In this document: positions 28,742 through 39,023 of the stretch, in pieces
How positions within the stretch are numbered: position 1 is the first letter of the stretch
How the letters are laid out: every line of letters starts with the position of its first letter
Assembly: GCA_015068725.1 (NCBI GenBank)
Contig: SVKA01000004.1
Location: forward strand, 1 to 64,000
Direction of reading: 5' to 3'
Length of the DNA stretch: 64,000 nucleotides
Origin: Oscillospiraceae bacterium
Lineage (GTDB): Bacteria; Bacillota; Clostridia; UBA1381; UMGS1253
Made by a program: the position numbers and the translations under genes
The notes under the pieces: model-generated
Databases searched by the model: none
Told to the model about the DNA's origin: nothing
What the model saw: only the letters and a program-made list of their open reading frames with translations

Positions 28742-29905
28742 ATGATAACAAGAATTAAAAATGCAAAACTGATATTGCCCGATAAAATTGATGAAAACTC
28801 ATTTTTGTATTATGAGAATAGTATTATCAGTGCGATAACGGATAAAGAACTTTCGTATGACAATGAAATCGATGCAAATGGATGCTATGTATCACCGGGC
28901 TTTATTGATATTCACACTCACGGTGGCGGCGGATACGATTTTATGGACGGCGGCACAGATGCGATTGTCAACGGCGTGGCTATGCATTTAAAGCATGGAA
29001 CAACGTCAATTCTTCCTACATCGCTTGCGTGCTCAAATGACGTGCTTTTGGAGTTTTTAAAGGATTTAAAGACAGTTGTTGACAACGGACTTTGCCTATC
29101 CAATATTGTTGGTGCACACCTTGAAGGACCGTATTTCTCACATGCTCAAAGCGGTGCACAAAACCCCGATTACATAATAGCGCCAAAGCCTGATGAATAT
29201 GAGTATATTATAAAAAATTATGGCTCTCTTATTAAGCGTTGGAGCTTTGCACCTGAGCTTGAGGGCAGTGAGCGTTTTTGCAAAATACTTGTAGAAAACG
29301 GAATTTTGCCTTCCATTGGACACAGCGATGCAACGTATGACGAGCTTTTGCCAGCTTATGAAGCGGGCGTGCGTATGGTAACGCATCTTTATTCGGGAAT
29401 GTCAACGATAGTAAGAAAGGGCGGTTTCAGACAACTTGGTGTTATTGAGAGTACATACCTTCTTGACGATATGAATGCAGAGATAATTGCTGATGGCTGT
29501 CATCTGCCTGCGCCACTTTTGAAGCTTATCGTTAAACAGCTTGGCACAGATAATATTTGTCTTGTTACAGATTCTATGCGCGGAGCGGGTATGCCCGACG
29601 GTGAGTCACTTCTCGGAAGAAAGGCAGAGGGGATGCCTTGTGTTATAGAGGACGGTGTAGCAAAGCTTATGGACCGCTCGGCTTTTGCGGGAAGCGTTGC
29701 TACGGCAGACAGACTTGTTCGTACAATGGTGCAAAAAGCAGGCATTGACGTAGCTGAGGCAGTAAAAATGATAACCATAAATCCGGCAAAAATACTTGGT
29801 CTTGACAATCGCGGACGTCTCTATGAAGGATGCGTAGCTGATATCGTTATTTTTGATGATGATATTAATATCAAGTGTGTTATAGCGCAGGGAAAGACTG
29901 TTTGA
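28742..29905 (+). CDS. nagA: N-acetylglucosamine-6-phosphate deacetylase
   Basis: SPGFIDIHTHGGGGYDFMDG, AHLEGPYFS, GHSDATYDE, HLYSGMS. Confidence 0.93.
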   Translation: MITRIKNAKLILPDKIDENSFLYYENSIISAITDKELSYDNEIDANGCYVSPGFIDIHTHGGGGYDFMDGGTDAIVNGVAMHLKHGTTSILPTSLACSNDVLLEFLKDLKTVVDNGLCLSNIVGAHLEGPYFSHAQSGAQNPDYIIAPKPDEYEYIIKNYGSLIKRWSFAPELEGSERFCKILVENGILPSIGHSDATYDELLPAYEAGVRMVTHLYSGMSTIVRKGGFRQLGVIESTYLLDDMNAEIIADGCHLPAPLLKLIVKQLGTDNICLVTDSMRGAGMPDGESLLGRKAEGMPCVIEDGVAKLMDRSAFAGSVATADRLVRTMVQKAGIDVAEAVKMITINPAKILGLDNRGRLYEGCVADIVIFDDDINIKCVIAQGKTV

Positions 29906-30080
29906 TTTTTGTTGTTTAATGTAATAATTAGTAATATTTTTCTTATTACTATTGACTTTTTTGGTATTTTTGATAAACTATAAGTTAGTGGAAAATTGGT
30001 TTATATATGATTATGCAGTTTTTTACGAAGGTCAAAAGCTAATATAGTTACTGACCGATAAAATACGGAGGTAGATTTGA

Positions 30081-31472
30081 TTGAAGAACACAGAAAAAAC
30101 AATGGAGAAAATAGTTGCGCTGTGTAAGAGCAGAGGTTTTGTATATCCCGGCTCGGAAATATACGGCGGACTTGCAAACTCATGGGACTATGGCCCGCTT
30201 GGTGTTGAGTTTAAAAACAACGTAAAGCGTGCATGGTGGAAAAAATTTATACAGGAGTCACCTTATAACGTAGGACTTGATGCGGCAATTATTATGAACC
30301 CGCGTGCGTGGGTTGCATCGGGCCACGTTGGTGGATTTTCAGATCCTTTGATGGACTGTAAGGAATGTAAAGCGCGTTTTCGTGCAGACCAGCTTATTGA
30401 GGATTTCATGAAATCTAAAGGCGAGGTTATAAGCGTTGATGGCTGGAGCAACGAAAAGATGCTCGAGTTTATAAAGGAAAATAATGTCGTTTGCCCCGAA
30501 TGTGGTAAAGCGAATTTCACAGATATCCGTAAGTTTAACCTTATGTTCAAGACATTCCAGGGTGTTACAGAGGATGCTCAGTCAGAGCTTTATCTTCGTC
30601 CTGAAACAGCACAGGGTATTTTTGTAAACTTCAAAAATGTGCAGCGTACATCGAGAAAGAAGATACCTTTTGGTATAGGTCAGGTTGGTAAATCGTTCCG
30701 TAACGAGATTACACCCGGAAACTTCGTGTTCAGAACACGCGAGTTTGAACAGATGGAGCTTGAATTCTTCTGCAAGCCCGGTACGGACCTTGAGTGGTTT
30801 GCATATTGGAAAAAGTATTGCATGGACTTTTTACTTTCGCTTGGTCTTCGCGAAGAAAATGTTCGTTTCCGTGACCATGAAAAAGAAGAGCTTTCGCACT
30901 ATTCAAATGCTACAACAGATATCGAGTTTGTGTTCCCGTTTGGCTGGGGCGAGCTTTGGGGCATAGCTGACAGAACAGATTTTGACTTAAAGCAGCACGC
31001 AGAGCACTCGGGTGAGTCTATGGAATACCTTGACCCGACAACAAACGAAAAGTATGTGCCATATTGCGTTGAGCCGTCACTTGGCGCAGACAGAGTTGCA
31101 CTTGCATTTTTGGTTGATGCATATGATGAGGAGCAGCTTGAAGGCGATGATGTAAGAGTTGTACTTCACTTGCATCCGGCGCTTGCACCGATTAAGGCAG
31201 CAATTTTGCCGCTTTCAAAGAAGCTTTCTGACGATGCGACAAAGATTTTTGAAACACTTTCGAAGAAGTATCGTGTAGAGTTTGACGAAACAGGTTCAAT
31301 TGGTAAGCGTTATCGCAGACAGGACGAAATCGGAACTCCGTTTTGTATCACATACGACTTTGACTCGCAGCAGGATGGTTGCGTAACAGTGCGTGAGCGT
31401 GATAGCATGGAGCAGATTCGTATGCCGATTACTGAACTTGAGAGTTATTTGGAAGAAAAGCTTGCATTTTAA
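30081..31472 (+). CDS. glyS: Glycyl-tRNA synthetase, single-chain alpha2 type
   Basis: [50 protein letters not shown]. Confidence 0.95.
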   Translation: MKNTEKTMEKIVALCKSRGFVYPGSEIYGGLANSWDYGPLGVEFKNNVKRAWWKKFIQESPYNVGLDAAIIMNPRAWVASGHVGGFSDPLMDCKECKARFRADQLIEDFMKSKGEVISVDGWSNEKMLEFIKENNVVCPECGKANFTDIRKFNLMFKTFQGVTEDAQSELYLRPETAQGIFVNFKNVQRTSRKKIPFGIGQVGKSFRNEITPGNFVFRTREFEQMELEFFCKPGTDLEWFAYWKKYCMDFLLSLGLREENVRFRDHEKEELSHYSNATTDIEFVFPFGWGELWGIADRTDFDLKQHAEHSGESMEYLDPTTNEKYVPYCVEPSLGADRVALAFLVDAYDEEQLEGDDVRVVLHLHPALAPIKAAILPLSKKLSDDATKIFETLSKKYRVEFDETGSIGKRYRRQDEIGTPFCITYDFDSQQDGCVTVRERDSMEQIRMPITELESYLEEKLAF

Positions 31473-31544
31473 TAAGCTTAAACATTCGATTATATTTTAA
31501 AGAAATTAATATATAATAATCATCTTTAAGGAGGAAAATTACCA

Positions 31545-32816
31545 ATGAAGGCAAAAAGTATAACTTTCTTAGTATTGACCTTGATTTTGGTTGTGGCGAT
31601 AACTTTTCTTTCGCTCTTTGGCCTCAATCTATTTGGAAAACAATACTATACAGGTATTTTACAGGAGGGTGGACTTAACCAGGGTATCGACCTTGCGGGT
31701 GGTTCCACAATCACATTTGAGGCTGACAAAATTGATGTAACACAAGAGGAAATGGATTCTGTTGAGGCTGTTATGCGTGCGCGTCTTGCGGGCGAAGGCT
31801 ATACAGAGGCAAGAGTCAGCAGAAACCAGTCAACACCTAATAGAATTCGCGTTGAAATTCCATCAGTTACAAACACAGACGATGCTATTAAGCTTCTCGG
31901 CTCAACTGCTAAATTAAGCTTTGCTGATGCTGATGGCAACATCGTTATGGATGGCGCAGATGTTAAGAGCGCGGCGTATAAGTTCGGACAGATAAGCGAA
32001 ACAGGCGGTTCGGTTCACTATGTAGAGCTTAATTTGAACGACACAGGTGTAGAGAAATTTTCGGATGCAACAGCAAACGCTGTGGCTATGACGTCGGAAG
32101 GTAAGAACTATATAGCAATTATGATAGATGATACTATCATATCTGCACCTTCTGTAAATGAGCAGATTACAACAGATACATGCGTTATCTCGGGTTCATT
32201 TGATCAGGCAAGTGCATCGATGCTTGCAAACCAGATTAAATCAGGTCAGCTCCCTGTTTCTTTAACAGCAATTGAGAGTAGCACAGTAGGTGCAGAGCTT
32301 GGTGAAAATGCACTTTCAACAAGTCTTTGGGCATCACTTATCGGAATTATCCTTGTTATGATATTTATGCTTATCTTCTATCGTTTGCCGGGTCTTGTAG
32401 CAGATATTGCTCTTCTTGGTTATATCGGTGTAATGTGCTTTATTATAGGTGCATTCAAGATTAATCTAAGCCTTTCAGGTATTGCAGGTATTGTTTTGTC
32501 AATCGGTATGGCGGTAGATGCTAACGTAATTATATTTGAAAGAATTAAAGAAGAAATTAAGAGCGGAAAAACAATTCGTGCATCTGTTGATGCAGGCTTC
32601 CACAGAGCGCTAAGCGCTATTATGGACGGTAACATTACAACGCTTATAGCTACTGTTGTACTTTGGCTCTCGGGCGTAGCTACTGTTCAGGGCTTTGCAG
32701 TAACTTTGTTTATCGGTGTTGTATTGTCAATGCTTTCAGCAATCACACTTACGAAGTTCTTGTTAAAGCAGATTGTTGGTCTTAATGTAAAGAACACAAA
32801 GCTTTATGGTGCGTAA
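31545..32816 (+). CDS. secD: Protein translocase subunit SecD
   Basis: GLNQGIDLAGGSTITFEA; GMAVDANVIIFERIKEE. Confidence 0.95.
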   Translation: MKAKSITFLVLTLILVVAITFLSLFGLNLFGKQYYTGILQEGGLNQGIDLAGGSTITFEADKIDVTQEEMDSVEAVMRARLAGEGYTEARVSRNQSTPNRIRVEIPSVTNTDDAIKLLGSTAKLSFADADGNIVMDGADVKSAAYKFGQISETGGSVHYVELNLNDTGVEKFSDATANAVAMTSEGKNYIAIMIDDTIISAPSVNEQITTDTCVISGSFDQASASMLANQIKSGQLPVSLTAIESSTVGAELGENALSTSLWASLIGIILVMIFMLIFYRLPGLVADIALLGYIGVMCFIIGAFKINLSLSGIAGIVLSIGMAVDANVIIFERIKEEIKSGKTIRASVDAGFHRALSAIMDGNITTLIATVVLWLSGVATVQGFAVTLFIGVVLSMLSAITLTKFLLKQIVGLNVKNTKLYGA

Positions 32817-32833
32817 GAAAGGGAGGAATTAAA

Positions 32834-33742
32834 ATGTTTAGCGTTACAAAAAATAAGGTATGGCTGTTGTTACTCCCTATTGTACTCATTATTGCAGGTA
32901 TAATCGGGCTTTTGGTAAATGGCGGCTTTAAACAGGATATTGACTTTGCAGGCGGAACATCAATGCAGATTGATATCGGCAGAACACTTAGTGGCAGCGA
33001 GCGTGAAGAACTTTCAAAGGTATACTCAGATGCAGCAAAACTTGAGGTTAAGCCTATTGTACAAACTACAGGTCAGGCATTTGACCAGGTAATTGTTAAG
33101 TCGACAACACTTAACGAGGAGCAAAAAAATCTTGCTTTTGAGGCTGTAAAAAACAAGTTCTCACTTGCTGATGATGCGCTTTTGAGCACATCAAGTCAGA
33201 GTGCAAGCTATGGTAATGAGATGAAGAGAAATACACTTTTGTATTCACTTATTGCTGCAATTTTGATGCTTATATATATTGCAATACGTTTTGAGTGGAA
33301 AAAGGGTATTATGGCGGTTGCAGCTCTTGCAATAAACATTCTTGTTATGCTTTCTGTATATGCAATATGCAAGATTCCGCTTTCAACAACATTTATCGCA
33401 GCTATTTTGACAGTTTTGGGTTATTCAATTAATGATACAATCGTTATCTTTGACAGAATAAGAGAAAATACAAAACGTTCAAAGAAAGAATCTGCAACCC
33501 AGATTACTGAAAAGAGTATCTGGCAGAGTATGACTCGTACAATCAATACTTCTATCACAACTCTTGTTACTATCGTAATTCTCTACTTTATGGGTGCAAC
33601 TGCACTTAAAGACTTTGCGCTTCCGATTATAATCGGTGTTATATGCGGTTCTTATACATCAATCTTTGTTGCAAGTCCGTGGTGGGCTGCTTGGAGCGAT
33701 GTAAATTACAAAGCACCAAAGCAGAAAAAAGCTAAGGCATAA
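32834..33742 (+). CDS. secF: Protein translocase subunit SecF
   Basis: DIDFAGGTSMQI; GYSINDTIVIFDRIREN. Confidence 0.95.
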   Translation: MFSVTKNKVWLLLLPIVLIIAGIIGLLVNGGFKQDIDFAGGTSMQIDIGRTLSGSEREELSKVYSDAAKLEVKPIVQTTGQAFDQVIVKSTTLNEEQKNLAFEAVKNKFSLADDALLSTSSQSASYGNEMKRNTLLYSLIAAILMLIYIAIRFEWKKGIMAVAALAINILVMLSVYAICKIPLSTTFIAAILTVLGYSINDTIVIFDRIRENTKRSKKESATQITEKSIWQSMTRTINTSITTLVTIVILYFMGATALKDFALPIIIGVICGSYTSIFVASPWWAAWSDVNYKAPKQKKAKA

Positions 33743-33756
33743 TAAAAGGGCATAAT

Positions 33757-33790
33757 AAAAAGGCTTTTGAGAAATCAAAAGCCTTTTTTT
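33757..33790. terminator. Bidirectional intrinsic terminator between secF and aroA
   Basis: AAAAGGCTTTTGA-GAAA-TCAAAAGCCTTTT, perfect 13-bp arms. Confidence 0.88.
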
Positions 33791-33802
33791 GTTATTACGG
33801 AT

Positions 33803-35068
33803 TTATTTATCAAGAGATGACAAAACCTCAAAGAAATTCGGGAAAGAAATGTCAACGACGTGTGGGTTTTCGATTGTGCTTTCACCTTTTGCGGCAAGTG
33901 CTAAAACTGCCATACTCATTGCCATTCTGTGGTCGTTGTATGTTAAAAAGTCTGCACCGCGCACTTCGTTTTTGCCATTTATAATCATTCCGTCATCCGT
34001 GGCGGTTATATCAACGCCGGCGCGTTTTAGCTCGCACACAACGGCATCTAATCTGTTTGATTCTTTTACCTTTAACTCTGTTGCATCTTTTATAATCGTG
34101 GTTCCGCTTGCAAATGCCGCAGCTACGGCAATTATAGGTATTTCATCTATAAGACGGCCTATGATATCGCCTTCTATTGTGCATGCGTGAAGCGGAGCAG
34201 AGGATATTGTCATATCGCAGACCTTTTCAAAACCGAAATAACGCTCGTTTTCAAGCTTTATATCAGCGCCCATTTGCAAAAGAATATCCAATATGCCACT
34301 GCGTGTTTCGTTTATTCCTACATTCAGTAGCGTGATTTGAGAATTTGGCACGATTGATGCTGCCACCATAAAAAATGCGGCAGACGATATATCGGCAGGA
34401 ACTGTTATATCCTGCGCGTGCAGGTTTTCGGTGGGCAGTATAGTTATTGTATTATTTGATGTAGTTATATTGGCGCCCATATGCGAAAGCATAAGCTCGG
34501 TGTGGTTGCGGCTTTGCTGTGGCTGGATAATTGTTGTTTCACTGTCTGCGTACATAGCGGCAAGAATTATTGATGATTTAAGCTGCGCAGAAGCGACGGG
34601 GAGTGTATATGAAATTCCGTGAAGCTTTCTGCCTTTGATATACAGAGGACAAAAATCGCTGCTTATATCTGCGCCCATAAGGCTAAGTGGCTCTCTTATG
34701 CGTTTCATCGGACGCTTTCTGATTGAAAAATCTCCATCTATTACAGAGTCAAATTCCTGAGCGGACAAAATTCCCGCCAAAAGACGTGTTGTTGTGCCCG
34801 AGTTTCCTGTATAAAGTGTTTTTGATGGCGCTGAAAGTGAGTGCATACCTTTGCCGTTTACCGTAACAGTTGTATCGTTTATATCGATGCAAATCCCCAT
34901 TTTTGCGAAGCAGTCAATTGTGGAAAGACAGTCGGCGCCGTTTAAAAAGCCCGTGATGCTTGTTTTTCCGTTTGCAAGTGCACCAAGCATAACTGCTCTG
35001 TGCGATATTGATTTGTCGCCCGGAACAACAATCTCTCCGCGAAGCCTTGAGGATGGTTTGATTATCAT
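33803..35068 (-). CDS. aroA: 3-phosphoshikimate 1-carboxyvinyltransferase (EPSP synthase)
   Basis: VPGDKSISHRAVMLGALANG; GNSGTTTRLLAG; DHRMAMS. Confidence 0.95.
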   Translation of the reverse strand: MIIKPSSRLRGEIVVPGDKSISHRAVMLGALANGKTSITGFLNGADCLSTIDCFAKMGICIDINDTTVTVNGKGMHSLSAPSKTLYTGNSGTTTRLLAGILSAQEFDSVIDGDFSIRKRPMKRIREPLSLMGADISSDFCPLYIKGRKLHGISYTLPVASAQLKSSIILAAMYADSETTIIQPQQSRNHTELMLSHMGANITTSNNTITILPTENLHAQDITVPADISSAAFFMVAASIVPNSQITLLNVGINETRSGILDILLQMGADIKLENERYFGFEKVCDMTISSAPLHACTIEGDIIGRLIDEIPIIAVAAAFASGTTIIKDATELKVKESNRLDAVVCELKRAGVDITATDDGMIINGKNEVRGADFLTYNDHRMAMSMAVLALAAKGESTIENPHVVDISFPNFFEVLSSLDK

Positions 35069-35417
35069 AAAAATCAGTCCTTGTCATAGAAAATATTGTG
35101 AAAAATTAAATATTAATTTTGATGATTTATACTTTACAATATTATACATTAAAAAGATAAAAAAGTAAACATATACCTTATAAAACACCAATATTATATT
35201 TAATGGTCGGTACATAAACGCAGAAAACATTTATATATACAATAGCGACAAATAAGTATTTTTATGTATAAATTGCACATAAAAAAATGTTAATATTGTT
35301 TATATTTTAGGTAGGAAAAACAAAAATAACATAGAATATTGCATATTATAGGGAGAAAATAGCTTTCTGAATATATAATTCGGGAGTATAATAAATAAAA
35401 CTCGGGAGGTAGTTAAC

Positions 35418-37478
35418 ATGGGAAATTTTAAACCGGAAAAAATCAGAAACATTTGCTTTGCAGGTCATGGCAGATCGGGAAAGACGACTCTGTGTGAGGC
35501 TATGCTTTACTACAGTGGTGGTATTGACCGTTTTGGAAGCGTTGCAGACGGAACATCAGTAATGGATTATGACCCTGAGGAGATAAAGCGTAATTTTTCG
35601 ATAAGCACGACGGTTGCGCCGGTAGAATATAAAGATTGCAAAATTAACCTTATCGACACACCCGGATATTTTGATTTTGTCGGCGGTGTATGTGAAGGTA
35701 TGCGCGGAGCCGATAGCGTTGTTATAACAGTAAGCGGCAAGTCGGGCGTAGGCGTTGGCACTGAAAACGTGTTCAGAAGCGCAGTAAAGGCGAAAAAGCC
35801 TATCGCCATGTTTATTACAAAGCTTGAAAATGAACATTCCGATTATGATGGAATTTTAGAACAGATAAAAAGTCGTTTTGGTTCGGCGGTTGTGCCGTTT
35901 ACCATTCCGATTATAGAGGATAAAAAGGTAATGGGCTTTGTGGATGTAATTTCTCAGAAGGCATATACCTATGATGGCTTTAAATGCACAGAAACTGCAA
36001 TGCCCGCCGATATGGCCGATAAGATTTCGGATGCGAGAAATGTATTGTTTGAGCAGATTGCTGAAACTGATGAAGCTCTTATGGAAAAGTTTTTTGACGG
36101 CGAAGAATTCAGCGAACAGGAAATTTTTGACGGAATCAAGAATGGACTCAAAGAGAGCATAATTGTTCCTGTGTTTGCGGGCGAGCTTTCAAAGGGTGCG
36201 GGCGTGAGCTTGTTTATGGATGCGCTTATTTCGTATATGCCATCACCTGTGGATGTTGATGCAGTACTTGCTACAAACACAAAAACTGAGGATATAGTTG
36301 AGCTTAGTGCAAGTGAAGACGGCGATGTTGTTGCATGTGTATTTAAAACAGTAGCAGACCCATACGTTGGCAAGCTTTCGATTTTCCGTGTTATATCGGG
36401 CGTTATGAAGAGTGATTCGACTCTTTACAATCCTACAAAGGACATAAGCGAGAAAATCGGACGTCTTTATACAATCAAAGGTAAAAAACAGGTAGAAACA
36501 GACAGCGTTGTTGCAGGTGATATCGGTGCGGTAACAAAGCTTGCGGGCACTACAACCGGCGATACGCTTTGCAAGCCCGGTCTTAATATAGCGCTTGAAG
36601 CTATTGATTATCCGGCGCCTGTTATTTCGCTTGCTGTGCTTCCCGTTGCAAAGGGCGATGAGGAAAAGATACACGCGGGACTTGTAAAGCTTAGAGAGGA
36701 AGACCCCACATTTAAGGTTTCAAATAACCACGAAACTCACCAGATGATTATAGAAGGTCAGGGTGAGCAGCATATAGATGTTATCGTGAGCAAGCTCAAG
36801 ACAAAATACGGCGTAAGCGTAAAGCTTGAGGAGCCGATTGTGCCATATCGAGAGGCAATCAAGGGACGTGCAAAGGTTGAAGGAAAGCACAAGAAGCAAT
36901 CGGGCGGACATGGACAGTACGGTCACGTTGTAATTGAGTTTGAGCCGGGTAGTCAGGATGGACTTGAATTTGCAGAAAATGTCTTTGGCGGCAGCGTTCC
37001 GAAAAACTATTTCCCTGCTGTTGAAAAGGGACTTCGTGATTGTATGGAGCATGGTGTTTTGGCAGGTTATCCGGTAGTGAGTCTTAAGGCTACACTGCTT
37101 GATGGCTCATACCATCCGGTTGACTCGTCGGAAATGGCGTTCAAGGTTGCGGCGGGACTTGCATTTAAGACAGGTCTTGCACAGGCAAATCCGATACTTC
37201 TTGAGCCTATCGGTTATCTGAAAGTAAGTATTCCGGAAAATATGATGGGCGATATAATCGGCGATATCAACAAGCGCCGTGGCCGCATACTTGGAATGGG
37301 CAGCGGAGAGGTTGAGGCAGAGGTTCCTGTTGCAGAAATGTTTAAATATGCAACTGATTTGCGTTCGATGACACAGGGCAAGGGAAGCTTCTCATTTGAT
37401 TTTGTTCGCTATGAAGAAGCACCGAAGAATGTTGTTGATAAAGTTATTATGGACGCAAAAGCCAAACAAAGTGAGTGA
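35418..37478 (+). CDS. Elongation factor G-like translational GTPase (EF-G paralog)
   Basis: GHGRSGKTTLCEAML, IDTPGYFDFVG; full EF-G domain layout; variant switch region DPEEIKRNFSIS. Confidence 0.9.
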   Translation: MGNFKPEKIRNICFAGHGRSGKTTLCEAMLYYSGGIDRFGSVADGTSVMDYDPEEIKRNFSISTTVAPVEYKDCKINLIDTPGYFDFVGGVCEGMRGADSVVITVSGKSGVGVGTENVFRSAVKAKKPIAMFITKLENEHSDYDGILEQIKSRFGSAVVPFTIPIIEDKKVMGFVDVISQKAYTYDGFKCTETAMPADMADKISDARNVLFEQIAETDEALMEKFFDGEEFSEQEIFDGIKNGLKESIIVPVFAGELSKGAGVSLFMDALISYMPSPVDVDAVLATNTKTEDIVELSASEDGDVVACVFKTVADPYVGKLSIFRVISGVMKSDSTLYNPTKDISEKIGRLYTIKGKKQVETDSVVAGDIGAVTKLAGTTTGDTLCKPGLNIALEAIDYPAPVISLAVLPVAKGDEEKIHAGLVKLREEDPTFKVSNNHETHQMIIEGQGEQHIDVIVSKLKTKYGVSVKLEEPIVPYREAIKGRAKVEGKHKKQSGGHGQYGHVVIEFEPGSQDGLEFAENVFGGSVPKNYFPAVEKGLRDCMEHGVLAGYPVVSLKATLLDGSYHPVDSSEMAFKVAAGLAFKTGLAQANPILLEPIGYLKVSIPENMMGDIIGDINKRRGRILGMGSGEVEAEVPVAEMFKYATDLRSMTQGKGSFSFDFVRYEEAPKNVVDKVIMDAKAKQSE

Positions 37479-37534
37479 TTTTGGGTGTTTTTTGGGCAAA
37501 AGTAACAAAGATTTTTAACATCAAAAAAATGGGT

Positions 37535-37555
37535 GGGGCGCAGACTATGCGCCCC
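37535..37555 (+). terminator. Stem-loop, probable terminator after the EF-G-like gene
   Basis: GGGGCGCA-GACTA-TGCGCCCC; weak T-run. Confidence 0.5.
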
Positions 37556-37694
37556 ATAGCTTTTGTGCATTGTATACAAAAATGCGTTTTTGTTTTTGTT
37601 CAAATAGGTTATGTCAATTTTAATTTGGATGTGTTATAATAATCTACGTTGATAGTGCAACACTATTTAAAAATCGAAAGGGGTATTTTACCAA

Positions 37695-38804
37695 ATGTCA
37701 AATTTAAGTTTAAAGGGTATTTACAAAAGATATTCGGGCGGCGTTGTTGCTGTAAGCGACTTTAACCTCGATATCGAAGATAAGGAATTTATAATTCTTG
37801 TAGGACCTTCAGGTTGTGGTAAGTCGACAACACTTCGTATGATTGCAGGTCTTGAAGAAATCAGTGATGGTGAGCTCTACATAGACGGCAGACTCGTAAA
37901 CGAGGTTGCTCCTAAGGATAGAGATATAGCGATGGTTTTCCAGAACTACGCACTTTATCCGCATATGACAGTTTTTGAGAACATGGCATTCGGTCTTAAG
38001 CTAAGAAAGACACCTAAGGCTGAGATTACAAGACGTGTTCATGAGGCTGCACAGATTCTTGATATCGAGCACTTGCTCGACAGAAAGCCGAAGGCACTTT
38101 CAGGTGGACAGAGACAGCGTGTTGCTCTTGGTCGTGCAATCGTTCGTGAGCCTAAGGTATTCTTGATGGACGAGCCGCTTTCAAACCTTGATGCAAAGCT
38201 TCGTGTTCAGATGAGAACAGAGATTGGTAAGCTTCATCAGAAGCTCCAGACAACATTCATCTACGTTACACATGACCAGACAGAAGCTATGACAATGGGT
38301 AGCCGTATCGTTGTTATGAAGGATGGTATTGTTCAGCAGGTTGACTCACCGTCAAATCTTTATATGAATCCTTGCAACATGTTCGTTGCAGGCTTTATTG
38401 GTAGCCCACAGATGAACTTTATAAACGCTACTGTTGTTAAAAAGGATGACGGAATCTGGATCGAGTTTGGTAACAGCGCTGTTAAGCTTCCTGAGGGTAA
38501 GGCAGCTAACCTTGATGAAAGCTACATCGGTAAAGAGGTTGTTATGGGTATTCGTCCTGAAAACCTCCACGATGAAGAAAACTATATTTCAACAATGCCT
38601 GAAACAACTGTTGATGCAAACGTTGAAATTACAGAAATGATGGGTGCTGAAACATACTTGTATCTCAAGATTGAGGGCACACAGTTTGTTGCAAGAGTTA
38701 ACCCGCGCTCAACTGCTGCATCTGGCGACAAGATTAAAATTACATTTGATGGTAATAAGATTCACTTGTTCGATAAGGACAGTGAGATTGCAATTTTGCA
38801 CTAA
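37695..38804 (+). CDS. ABC transporter ATP-binding protein, MsmX/UgpC/MalK type
   Basis: GPSGCGKSTTLRMIAGLE, LSGGQRQRVALGRAIVREPKVFLMDEPLSNLDAKLR; TOBE-like C-terminus. Confidence 0.95.
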   Translation: MSNLSLKGIYKRYSGGVVAVSDFNLDIEDKEFIILVGPSGCGKSTTLRMIAGLEEISDGELYIDGRLVNEVAPKDRDIAMVFQNYALYPHMTVFENMAFGLKLRKTPKAEITRRVHEAAQILDIEHLLDRKPKALSGGQRQRVALGRAIVREPKVFLMDEPLSNLDAKLRVQMRTEIGKLHQKLQTTFIYVTHDQTEAMTMGSRIVVMKDGIVQQVDSPSNLYMNPCNMFVAGFIGSPQMNFINATVVKKDDGIWIEFGNSAVKLPEGKAANLDESYIGKEVVMGIRPENLHDEENYISTMPETTVDANVEITEMMGAETYLYLKIEGTQFVARVNPRSTAASGDKIKITFDGNKIHLFDKDSEIAILH

Positions 38805-38817
38805 TAATTAAAAAATT

Positions 38818-38847
38818 AAAGCCGTGTCGTACGACACGGCTTTTTTG
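38818..38847. terminator. Bidirectional intrinsic terminator
   Basis: AAAGCCGTGTCGTACGACACGGCTTT, 26-bp perfect palindrome then T-run. Confidence 0.85.
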
Positions 38848-38851
38848 TATG

Positions 38852-39007
38852 TTATTTTTCGGTGTTATTCTCGCAGTCTTTATTACAGCAATCACAGCCG
38901 CAACCACAGCAACCACTGCCTTTCTTTTTTCGACTTCGTAAACAATAATATGAAATACATACGAGTGCAATCAAAATAAGTATCACTACTAAATCTGCAG
39001 TTTTCAT
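38852..39007 (-). CDS. FeoB-associated Cys-rich membrane protein
   Basis: MKTADLVVILILIALVCISYYCLRSRKKKGSGCCGCGCDCCNKDCENNTEK; ggagg RBS; follows feoB. Confidence 0.85.
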   Translation of the reverse strand: MKTADLVVILILIALVCISYYCLRSRKKKGSGCCGCGCDCCNKDCENNTEK

Positions 39008-39023
39008 TTTATTCCTCCGATTT

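Noticed and set aside
29906-30080. Possible T-box leader upstream of glyS (also considered for asnS and ilvB)
   Set aside because: No AGGGTGGnACCGCG T-box core or terminator/antiterminator pair was found in these leaders.
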